Source of the DNA: Planctomycetota bacterium
Lineage (GTDB): Bacteria; Planctomycetota; Planctomycetia; Planctomycetales; Planctomycetaceae
Reading direction: 5' to 3'
Length of the DNA: 10,289 nt
Assembly (NCBI GenBank): GCA_013151585.1
Contig: JAADHY010000620.1
Location: 1-10,289, forward strand
The notes beneath the pieces are model-generated. The model was not told the DNA's origin and made no database searches. It saw only the letters and a list, made by a program, of their open reading frames with translations. The position numbers were made by a program, and so were the translations under genes. Positions 1 through 6,171 of this stretch are shown here, one piece after another. Every line of letters starts with the position of its first letter. Within the stretch, counting starts at the first letter, position 1.

Positions 1-350
1 CACCTCCGAACGCGCCCCGGCTGCCCCTTCACAAGACGCCCTAAACCCGCCAGCTTACGGCCAGAAAAAAACAAAAGCTGACATGCACCCCGGCTTTTTC
101 GCGAAAGAAAATGAATTCGGATGTATAGACTACCCAGCTTACCCCGACTGACTCCTCCTGGTAGAACCCCTTACGGTAACACACGTTACGCAGACTTCTC
201 TCCGCCGACCCGCTCAGTCCGCTTCCGCCTGTCTGACCAGCCCCGGCCGGGATTGGACGAGCACCGATACAATCATCGACACAATCTACGCGGGCCCGGG
301 AAGATACAGATCGCCTCCTGCCGATGGGCTGTCGGCTAGCTTCCGCCCGC
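1..350. other. Gene-free stretch at the left edge
   Basis: No coding region can be supported here. Short open frames exist but lack a ribosome binding site and recognisable protein content. One plus frame is open from base 2 to a TGA at 149-151 and could be the last 49 codons of a gene beginning outside the window, but its translation matches nothing I know. Small symmetric elements are present: GTAAC-acac-GTTAC at 176-189, the palindrome CCCGGCCGGG at 242-251, and a 5-bp stem (GCCGA/TCGGC, 7-nt loop) at 320-336. The last lies 15 nt past the stop of the HU gene and might help end its transcript, but it has no U-tract. Confidence 0.5.
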
Positions 351-665
351 TCACACCATTTCTCGCAACGCTTTCAGCGCGCGGAGTTTGACGACGTTCC
401 GTGCCGGCTTCGCCTTGAAAATGGTCTCCTCGCCCGTGAAGGGATTAATCCCTTTTCGTTCGGGAGTCGCTTCTTTGTGCTGCACCGTGATCTTTACAAG
501 GCCCGGGATCGTAAACGCGCCGGGACCGTCCGCGCCCAGGTTGGCAGCGATCAGCGAGCTCAGCTCGTTGAAGACATTCTCGACGTCTTTCCGTTTCAAG
601 CCGGTGCGTTCGGCCAGAACCTTAAACACCTCCGTCTTGGTCATTGCCTTGCCGGGTTTCGCCAT
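351..665 (-). CDS. HU-family DNA-binding protein (planctomycete type)
   Basis: A 104-residue nucleoid-associated protein of the HU/IHF family, expected to bind and bend DNA as a dimer and to help compact the chromosome. Seen: an N-terminal helical dimerisation part (about residues 9-43, TKTEVFKVLAERTGLKRKDV), a beta segment with GAFTIPGLVKI (49-59), and the DNA-arm region with INPFTG (73-78). Pro75 sits where the family's DNA-intercalating proline is found. The C-terminus is basic (AKPARNVVKLRALKALREMV). It is slightly longer than the usual 90 residues through an eight-residue basic N-terminal extension and a modified C-terminus. The ATG at 665 was chosen over an upstream in-frame ATG at 797 because AAGGAG lies 7 nt before it and family similarity begins there. 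It is monocistronic and divergent from the receiver gene. Its exact role (general HU or a specialised paralogue) cannot be told. Confidence 0.92.
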   Translation of the reverse strand: MAKPGKAMTKTEVFKVLAERTGLKRKDVENVFNELSSLIAANLGADGPGAFTIPGLVKITVQHKEATPERKGINPFTGEETIFKAKPARNVVKLRALKALREMV

Positions 666-735
666 CGCACACTCCTTTATAAATGAGAGACCGATCGCTG
701 CAACATCCCCGCAGGACGCTGCCCGACGTGTTCGT

Positions 736-764
736 AGTAAACTTTTCGACGGCCGGATTGTCAA
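736..764 (-). promoter_or_regulatory. Probable sigma70-type promoter of the HU gene
   Basis: On the minus strand a perfect -35 hexamer TTGACA (complement of 759-764) is followed after exactly 17 nt by TTTACT (complement of 736-741), which matches the -10 consensus at 4 of 6 positions. Transcription would begin near 729, leaving a 5' leader of about 60 nt before the ATG at 665. The match to the general bacterial consensus is seen directly; its use in this organism is inferred. Confidence 0.55.
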
Positions 765-779
765 TGACATCCGTGCGGT

Positions 780-799
780 TTTTGCCGAGTTTGGCAAAA
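780..799. promoter_or_regulatory. Perfect inverted repeat upstream of the HU promoter (candidate operator)
   Basis: TTTTGCC and GGCAAAA form 7-bp arms with perfect symmetry around a 6-nt spacer. The element ends about 15 bp upstream of the proposed -35 box of the HU gene, a position suited to an activator or to a factor acting on both divergent genes. It could also form a hairpin, but the stem is AT-rich and no U-run follows, so a terminator is less likely. No factor can be named. Confidence 0.35.
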
Positions 800-1147
800 T
801 TCCGGTGTTCCACGATCACCCACAAAGGTGTGTGCAAATGTGGCGGCGCTCTGATCTCCCGCGCCCAAAAACCTTCCTGTCCTCGGTTCTCGCCCTTCTC
901 TGTGACGGGCGGGCGTTTCGCATCGGCCATTCCACAAATCTTGTCGATCTTGTCATCGGCTTTGTGTAGAATTGCCGTCGAGGGTCGCTTGAAAGGAGCT
1001 CTTACAGAGCTGCGGCCAGCCGCCTGCGCGACGGATGGTCGGATCGCTCCGAGCGATCGACGGTTGGACGTTTCCAGCGGGACCGCGATGGGCACGTCCT
1101 TGATGGGAGCTTGCGCGGGTGAGTCTGTTTCGGGCGAGGAGCATGCG
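800..1147. other. Gene-free region between HU and the receiver gene
   Basis: Open frames cross this region on both strands, one in frame with the downstream receiver gene. None has a convincing ribosome binding site or recognisable protein content. It presumably holds the promoter and leader of the receiver/FHA genes. I found no promoter with good hexamers and correct spacing; a lone TAGAAT (967-972) resembles a -10 box but lacks a properly spaced -35. Confidence 0.45.
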
Positions 1148-1705
1148 ATGGTGACCGAACCTGGCAGGGGTACCAATCGGCCTAAGGCCATCACGGAAAG
1201 CGTTTTGATCGTGGACGACAACCCCGAGGACGTACAAGCTCTTCGTGACTTGCTGACCGAACGAGGTTACTACGTCCGGACGGCCAAAGACGGCGGGCAG
1301 GCTCATTCGAGTTTTACGATGCATCGGCCCGACTTTGTCATTTTGGACTTGATTCTGCCCGGTGAAAGTGGTTTCGAGCTGTGCGAGCGGCTGAAAGATC
1401 GAGACGAGACCGTGCCGATTCTAGTTCTTTCGGTCATCGACATGGACGACGCCCGCGACCTGGCTCGCCGAGTCGGCGCGGATGGTTATCTGACGAAGCC
1501 GTTCGATCCCGAAGAACTGATGGCCACGGTGTCGGAAATCGCCAATCGTGTGTGGGACCGACATCACGAAGAGCCGGCGAGGGAGCAGCGAATCCGCTTT
1601 CAATGCAAGTGCGGCAAGCGATTCAAAGTCAGCCCGGTGCATCGGGGGCGGACGATGACATGTCCCGATTGCGGAGAACCGCTGGTTGTCCCTCGCCATA
1701 GCTGA
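1148..1705 (+). CDS. Response-regulator receiver protein with C-terminal zinc ribbon
   Basis: A 185-residue cytoplasmic signalling protein. Residues about 18-136 form a CheY-like receiver: acidic pair Asp23/Asp24 (VLIVDDN), phospho-acceptor Asp67 (VILDLILPG), switch Ser95 (ILVLS) and conserved Lys117 (YLTKPF). All catalytic residues are intact, so it should accept phosphate from a histidine kinase, which is not in this window. In place of a DNA-binding output domain it ends in a short four-cysteine zinc ribbon (Cys153-x-Cys155 and Cys172-x2-Cys175), with FQCKCGKRFKV and CPDCGEPL. The ATG at 1148 has GAGGAG 7 nt upstream; the frame is open much further upstream, but that part does not look like protein. 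The gene lies 55 nt before the FHA gene on the same strand, so the two are probably co-transcribed. The zinc ribbon may mediate protein or nucleic-acid contacts; this is inference. Confidence 0.9.
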   Translation: MVTEPGRGTNRPKAITESVLIVDDNPEDVQALRDLLTERGYYVRTAKDGGQAHSSFTMHRPDFVILDLILPGESGFELCERLKDRDETVPILVLSVIDMDDARDLARRVGADGYLTKPFDPEELMATVSEIANRVWDRHHEEPAREQRIRFQCKCGKRFKVSPVHRGRTMTCPDCGEPLVVPRHS

Positions 1706-1760
1706 GCGGGCGGGCTTGGGCTCCGAGACAAGGAGATGGCGGTGCGAAGGAGGCTGAACC

Positions 1761-2318
1761 ATGTCGGTACTGATTGTCCGATCGGGCAAGCATAAAGGGC
1801 GGAAGCTCCGGCTGCCGGAGCGATTCCACCAAATCGTGATCGGACGGTCCGAGGGATGCCAAGTCCGGTTGAACCATGAAACCGTCAGTTCAAAGCATTG
1901 CATGCTGAGCAATCGGGGCCACGGTTTGGTCGTTCGCGATCTGGGCAGCGACACGGGCACCTTCGTCAATGACGAACGAGTCGAAGGGGAACGAACTTTG
2001 AAACCCGGCGACGTGCTTCGCATTGGCCCGGTTCTGTTGGAGCTGGCCCGGGAAAAGCCCGGGGGACAAGTCGAACCGCATGCGTCGACGGCCAAGCCCC
2101 ATGCTGTGGACGAAGACGCCATCGTCGACTGGTTGCTAGAAGGGAGCGGCCCGGAGCGGCCGGAAGAACCCTCCGCGTCCGCCGGCCAAAGCACGGTCGC
2201 CCCGCCGAATGTCATCCCGAAGCCGCCGAAGAAGTTCGCCTCGCTCGCTGAAGAGGCGGCCGACATCATCCGCCGGTGGAAGGAGATGCAATCCCAAAAG
2301 TCGCAGCCGGAAAACTAA
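1761..2318 (+). CDS. FHA-domain protein
   Basis: A 185-residue protein with an N-terminal forkhead-associated domain (about residues 3-96), which binds phosphothreonine peptides. The signature residues are all present: Gly28-Arg29-Ser30, Ser43-x2-His46 (VSSKH), and LGSDTGTFVN at 61-70. After the domain comes a linker rich in Pro, Ala and acidic residues, containing VDEDAIVDWLLEG, then a predicted helical tail (FASLAEEAADIIRRWKEM). There is no signal peptide or membrane segment. AAGGAGG lies 7 nt before the ATG, a strong ribosome binding site. It follows the receiver/zinc-ribbon gene by 55 nt, suggesting a linked adaptor role in a signalling pathway that also uses Ser/Thr kinases, which are abundant in Planctomycetota. 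Its binding partner is unknown. Confidence 0.9.
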   Translation: MSVLIVRSGKHKGRKLRLPERFHQIVIGRSEGCQVRLNHETVSSKHCMLSNRGHGLVVRDLGSDTGTFVNDERVEGERTLKPGDVLRIGPVLLELAREKPGGQVEPHASTAKPHAVDEDAIVDWLLEGSGPERPEEPSASAGQSTVAPPNVIPKPPKKFASLAEEAADIIRRWKEMQSQKSQPEN

Positions 2319-2490
2319 CGCGGCCGCCCGGAGCCCCTGTCGGGATCGCGTTCGAACGGCGTACGGGCGGCAGCCGAGTCCTGGCGGTTCCGCCTCATGT
2401 TCGTACAGAAGGCGCCTTTGACACTCCGAAGTGCTCCTCCGACCACGGAATTACGACAGCCAACGAGCAAGCCAGCATTGATGGACAGCC

Positions 2491-3096
2491 ATGAGGATCG
2501 TTGCAGGCAAGTTTCGGCGTCGAAAACTGCTCAGCCGCTCCGGCCTGGACACTCGCCCGATCCCCGACCGCGTGAAAGAGATGCTCTTTGCCCGGCTGGA
2601 AGATGAGGTGCTCGACGCTCGCGTCGCTGACATCTTCGCCGGCACCGGCACCATCGGTTTGGAAGCACTTAGCCGCGGGGCCCGCAGCGTTGTTTTCGTG
2701 GAAAAGGACCGGCGTGCCTTCGAGTTGCTCCGGAAAAACGTGGCCAGTTTGGGCGTGCAGGAGCAGTGCCTCTGCTGGTGTACGGACGTGTTACACAGTT
2801 CTCTGCGTCCGAAAGGCGTCGAGCCCATGTTGCCGTACGACGTGGTCTTCGTTGACCCCCCGTTCGATTTGATTGGCGAATTGAAGCTGCGGGGGCGGCT
2901 CTATCGGCCGATGTTGCGGCTGGCCCGCGACACGATCTCATCCTCGTCGGCCCTTCTGATCTTGCGAACGCCTCGGCGGGCCGATTTTCAGATGCCGGAG
3001 GTGTGGCAGCCCGTTGATCCGATCCGGCTCAATAACATGGAAATCCATTTGTTCCGAAAAGCGAAAGACTCCAACGAAGAGGTCACCAGCTCATGA
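2491..3096 (+). CDS. rsmD: 16S rRNA (guanine-966-N2)-methyltransferase RsmD
   Basis: A 201-residue SAM-dependent methyltransferase that modifies G966 (E. coli numbering) in 16S rRNA during 30S assembly. Family hallmarks are visible in order: MRIVAGKFRRRKL at the N-terminus, TRPIPDRVKEMLF at 21-33 (family form TRPTxDRVREALFN), the SAM-binding loop DIFAGTGTIGLEALSRGA at 47-64, an acidic residue at the end of strand 2 (FVEKD, 69-73), and the catalytic DPPF at 122-125. Length is normal for the family. No clear Shine-Dalgarno precedes the ATG at 2491, but the RIVAG start fits the family exactly. Its last codons overlap the next gene by ATGA, indicating translational coupling. Confidence 0.93.
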   Translation: MRIVAGKFRRRKLLSRSGLDTRPIPDRVKEMLFARLEDEVLDARVADIFAGTGTIGLEALSRGARSVVFVEKDRRAFELLRKNVASLGVQEQCLCWCTDVLHSSLRPKGVEPMLPYDVVFVDPPFDLIGELKLRGRLYRPMLRLARDTISSSSALLILRTPRRADFQMPEVWQPVDPIRLNNMEIHLFRKAKDSNEEVTSS

Positions 3097-3677
3097 AGGT
3101 CTTGGTCATCATCGGACATCAGCATCCGGGAAGTTTTTGTCACGCCATCGCGGCCACGGCCGTCGAGACGCTGAAAGATCTTGGTCACGAAGTCGTTTTC
3201 CATGATTTGTACGAAGAGGGTTTCGACCCCATTCTGCGTCACGAAGAGCTTCCCAAGGAGGCGAAACTGGATTCGACCGTCCAGCAGCACGTGAATGAGG
3301 TCGTCGCGGCGGACGGTTACGTCGTCGTTCATCCGAACTGGTGGGGCCAGCCGCCGGCCATTTTGAAGGGCTGGGTTGACCGCGTGCTCCGACAAGGGTA
3401 CTGCTATGAGTTCGGGCCGGAAGGGCCTATCGGCCTCCTGAAAGGCAAGAAGGCCTTGGTTCTGACGACGTCCAACACGCCGCGCGACGTCGAGCTGGCC
3501 GTGTACGGCGATCCGCTGGAGAACCTGTGGAAGACGTGCATTTTCGGCTTTTGCGGCGTCACGGATTTTTTGAGACGCAATTTCGAGTCGATCATCTTGA
3601 GCACGCCGGAGCAGCGCCGACAGTGGCTGGAAGAAGTGCGGCAATTGGTGAAGGAACGATTCGCCGCCGCAGGATGA
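3093..3677 (+). CDS. Flavodoxin-fold NAD(P)H oxidoreductase (quinone reductase / KefF-like)
   Basis: A 194-residue cytoplasmic flavoprotein of the Flavodoxin_2 family (NQO1/MdaB/KefF group), which transfers two electrons from NAD(P)H to quinones or similar acceptors using FMN or FAD. Seen: the first beta strand and phosphate-binding loop MKVLVIIGHQHPGSF (1-15), the second strand VVFHDLYEEGFDP (34-46), the family motif PNWWGQPPAILKGWVDRVL (81-99) followed by GYCYEF, and KKALVLTTSNTP before the last strand. Its ATG overlaps the rsmD stop (ATGA at 3093-3096). This indicates shared transcription although the functions have no obvious link. The true acceptor cannot be told from the sequence; quinone detoxification and regulation of a potassium antiporter are both known roles in the family. 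Confidence 0.88.
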   Translation: MKVLVIIGHQHPGSFCHAIAATAVETLKDLGHEVVFHDLYEEGFDPILRHEELPKEAKLDSTVQQHVNEVVAADGYVVVHPNWWGQPPAILKGWVDRVLRQGYCYEFGPEGPIGLLKGKKALVLTTSNTPRDVELAVYGDPLENLWKTCIFGFCGVTDFLRRNFESIILSTPEQRRQWLEEVRQLVKERFAAAG

Positions 3678-3815
3678 TCGGGCCATATTGAAAACGCGCA
3701 TGTGCGATCTAGCCACGTCCATTGGCGTGGGCAATGAACGAGTTATCGAGGCCGGAGGCTCGGCGGAGTGAGTTCTGAGGCAGAGCCTTGGAACGAGGGG
3801 ATGGAGGAGACGGCA

Positions 3816-5279
3816 ATGAAAAACGGCTTGCTTTGTTTTTTCGTCACCGCATCGGCTTTCCTGCTCTGTGCGGCGGAGGCCGACGCAGAGAAACCGAACT
3901 TTGTTTTCTTCCTGGTCGATGACCTTGGCTACATGGACATCGGGGCGAACAACCCGAACACGTTCTACGAGACGCCGAACGTCGATCGCATTGCCCGCGA
4001 AGGGATGCGTTTCACCAATGGGTACGCTGCTTGCCCGGTGTGCAGTCCCACCCGGTACAGTATCATGACCGGCCGGCATCCGTCGCGCATTGATGTGACC
4101 AACTGGTTTTCGGGCAAGCGGGCCGAGCGTTTCCTGCCGGCTCCGTTCAACGATGCCATGCCGCTGGAGGAGGTGACGATCGCCGAGGCCCTGAAGGAAG
4201 CCGGCTATCGCACAGCGTTCCTCGGAAAGTGGCATTTGGGGCCGACTCCGAAGTATTGGCCGGAAGCCCAAGGGTTCGACATCAACGTGGGCGGCCACAA
4301 TCGAGGATCGCCGCCCGGCGGCTACTTTTCTCCGTACAAAAACCCCCGGCTGTCTAATGGGCCCCCGGGAGAGCACCTGCCCATGCGCTTGGCGAACGAA
4401 GCGTGCCGCATCCTGGAGCAGTTCCGAGACGGGCCGTTCTTTCTGTACTTCTCTTTTTACAGCGTCCATACACCGCTTCAGGCACCAAAGGACCTGGTGA
4501 AGAAGTACAAAGAAAAAGCCGTGCGGCTCGGACTGGCGGGCAAACCCGAGTTTGGAGAGGAAGAACAGTGTTGGCCCCGGAAAGAGCCGCGGCGGGTACG
4601 CATCCTGCAAAAACATCCCACATACGCCGCGATGGTCGAGAGCATGGACCGAGCGGTCGGCCAAGTGCTCGAGAAGCTGCGGCAACTTGGCTTGGAAAAG
4701 GATACGATCATCTTCTTCATGTCGGATAACGGGGGCCTGGCCACGTCTGAAGGGCTGCCCACGTCGAACCTGCCGTTGCGAGGCGGCAAAGGCTGGGTTT
4801 ACGAAGGCGGTATTCGCGAGCCATTCTTGATCAAATGGCCGGGCGTCACGAAACCCGGGAGCACATGCGACGTGCCAGTGGTGAGCACGGACTTTTACCC
4901 GACGATTCTGGAGATGGCCGGTTTACCGCTCCGGCCCCAACAGCACCAGGACGGGCTCAGCCTGGTGCCGCTGCTCAAACAAACGGGAACTATCCAGCGG
5001 GAAGCCTTGTATTGGCATTATCCGCACTACGGAAACCAGGGGGGATTCCCCGGCGGGGCGATTCGAATCGGGGACTGGAAGTTAATCGAGCGGTATGAAG
5101 ACGGCCGCGTGCACCTTTTCAACCTGAAAGATGACATCGGCGAACGGAACGATCTGGCCGCTCGCCTGCCCGACCGCGTGCGCCGCATGCGCGGGCGTTT
5201 GCATCGGTGGTACAAGGAAGTTGATGCCAAGTTCCTGCGCCCGAAACCGGGCGGCCCCATGCCGTGGCGTCCAGAATGA
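3816..5279 (+). CDS. Secreted sulfatase (formylglycine-dependent, arylsulfatase A-like)
   Basis: A 487-residue type I sulfatase that should hydrolyse sulfate esters outside the cytoplasm. A signal peptide is visible (MKNGLLCFFVTASAFLLCAAEADA, cleavage after Ala24). The catalytic core follows: metal ligands Asp35-Asp36 (FLVDDLGYMD), the cysteine-type formylglycine motif CSPTR at 76-80 (Cys76 converted by a maturase), GKWHLG at 137-142 with active-site Lys138 and His140, the second metal site SDNGG at 303-307, and RGGKGWVYEGGIREPF shortly after. The C-terminal subdomain ends with the typical LFNLKDDIGERNDLA segment. The ATG at 3816 has GGAGGAG 6 nt upstream; an upstream in-frame GTG (3768) would put 16 polar residues before the signal peptide and is less likely. 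It converges on the DUF1080/sulfatase genes. The sulfated substrate cannot be named. Confidence 0.95.
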   Translation: MKNGLLCFFVTASAFLLCAAEADAEKPNFVFFLVDDLGYMDIGANNPNTFYETPNVDRIAREGMRFTNGYAACPVCSPTRYSIMTGRHPSRIDVTNWFSGKRAERFLPAPFNDAMPLEEVTIAEALKEAGYRTAFLGKWHLGPTPKYWPEAQGFDINVGGHNRGSPPGGYFSPYKNPRLSNGPPGEHLPMRLANEACRILEQFRDGPFFLYFSFYSVHTPLQAPKDLVKKYKEKAVRLGLAGKPEFGEEEQCWPRKEPRRVRILQKHPTYAAMVESMDRAVGQVLEKLRQLGLEKDTIIFFMSDNGGLATSEGLPTSNLPLRGGKGWVYEGGIREPFLIKWPGVTKPGSTCDVPVVSTDFYPTILEMAGLPLRPQQHQDGLSLVPLLKQTGTIQREALYWHYPHYGNQGGFPGGAIRIGDWKLIERYEDGRVHLFNLKDDIGERNDLAARLPDRVRRMRGRLHRWYKEVDAKFLRPKPGGPMPWRPE

Positions 5280-5313
5280 GCCGCTCGGCGACCTCTCCCA
5301 GACCGGAGGCCGA

Positions 5314-6108
5314 TCACCGTGGCGAGTTTTCGGCCCCCAGCGGCTTGAGGAACAGATTCCGGAACTGAATCGGATCGCCGTGGTTCTGAAGCGCAATGGG
5401 GCCGCTTTCCGGCACGCCGGGCAGCTTTGCCCGGTCGATCACTTTCTGCCCGTTCAGAAAAACCGTCACCCGATCGCCTTGCATCACGATCACGAAGCGG
5501 TTCCATTCGCCCGGCGGACGGTCGGCACAGACACGGGGCATGCAGGCGCGACGAATCTCCACCGGCAGCGACGCATCTTTGTGATACGAGTTGATGTCCC
5601 CGCTACCCATCGGCTGCGACCAGATGTTGACCTGCGCTCGGCCCGATCCGCGCAGATAGATGCCGCTGTCACCAGCGTGCAGGATCTCGTGCGTGACGCG
5701 CCGCCCTTTGGCGTCCACCTTGATCAGTCCGTCGCCGGTAAAGTCGTTCATTTGTCGGCGGACCGGTTTGCCCGTCAGACGCCAGTCGACGATGAGGATG
5801 AAATCGCGGAAGGATCGCTCCGTCCAAAGGTTGTAATCCCGGCCGCGCCGGCGCGGCGGCTGATTGCCAACCAGTGTGATGCAGCCGTCGACGATCTTCC
5901 AGCGGCCTTCCAGGTCTTTGTGGTATTTCCAGCCGCGAAACGTGCGGCCGTTGAAGAGCGGCTCAAAGCCGTGCTCCGCCGCCCACTGGCCCAGGTCGTC
6001 CACGTCTGCCGGCGGCTGCCAATTCGCCCGGTCCCCGCCCGCCGCCGTCCAACCTGACAGAACAAAACAAACGGCGAAGATTATGATCGTCGTGGAATGA
6101 AGTCTCAT
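5314..6108 (-). CDS. Secreted DUF1080 protein (3-keto-disaccharide hydrolase family)
   Basis: A 264-residue exported protein of the DUF1080 family, a concanavalin/LamG-like beta-sandwich abundant in Planctomycetota; some relatives are reported to act on 3-keto-glycosides. Seen: a signal peptide (MRLHSTTIIIFAVCFVLSGWTAAG), the family's opening motif FNGRTFRGW (52-60), GRWKIVDGCI (68-77), DSGIYLRG (147-154), GEWNRFVIVMQGDRVTVFLNGQKV in the middle of the sandwich, and the closing QNHGDPIQFRNLFLKPL (241-257). It lies 63 nt downstream of a sulfatase on the same strand, so the two are probably one transcript. The pairing suggests stepwise breakdown of a complex sulfated glycan, with this protein cleaving or binding the sugar. 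Whether it is an enzyme or only a binding module is open. No strong ribosome binding site; a G-rich GGGGAT lies close to the start. Confidence 0.9.
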   Translation of the reverse strand: MRLHSTTIIIFAVCFVLSGWTAAGGDRANWQPPADVDDLGQWAAEHGFEPLFNGRTFRGWKYHKDLEGRWKIVDGCITLVGNQPPRRRGRDYNLWTERSFRDFILIVDWRLTGKPVRRQMNDFTGDGLIKVDAKGRRVTHEILHAGDSGIYLRGSGRAQVNIWSQPMGSGDINSYHKDASLPVEIRRACMPRVCADRPPGEWNRFVIVMQGDRVTVFLNGQKVIDRAKLPGVPESGPIALQNHGDPIQFRNLFLKPLGAENSPR

Positions 6109-6171
6109 GGCAATCCCCGTATCCCCCTCTCTCTAGTTGCTGCGTCCTGTGGTTGATCCGCTCCTGATCCT

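Noticed and set aside
242..300. GC palindromes CCCGGCCGGG and CGGGCCCG as binding sites
   Set aside because: Such palindromes are expected by chance in GC-rich DNA, and no gene start lies nearby.
320..336. GCCGA/TCGGC stem-loop just past the HU stop, as a terminator
   Set aside because: Only 5 bp with a 7-nt loop and no U-tract on the minus strand; too weak to call.
683..1147. A 155-codon in-frame extension of the receiver protein
   Set aside because: The extension has no recognisable domain, runs through the HU promoter region, and a strong GAGGAG precedes the ATG at 1148 where receiver similarity begins shortly after.
622..1221. A 199-codon minus-strand open frame upstream of HU
   Set aside because: It overlaps the HU coding region, its promoter and the receiver gene start, and its translation has no family signal.
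3709..3732. CCACG/CGTGG hairpin between the flavodoxin-fold gene and the first sulfatase, as a terminator
   Set aside because: A 5-bp stem with an 8-nt loop and no following T-run; could occur by chance.
2988..4685. A 565-codon open frame antisense to the first sulfatase, flavodoxin-fold gene and rsmD end
   Set aside because: It lies opposite three well-supported genes, its translation is rich in Arg, His and Pro without any recognisable domain, and it is an expected by-product of high-GC codon usage.
5131..6057. A 308-codon plus-strand open frame across the DUF1080 gene
   Set aside because: It is antisense to a clear DUF1080 protein with a signal peptide and family motifs, and its own translation shows no family features.
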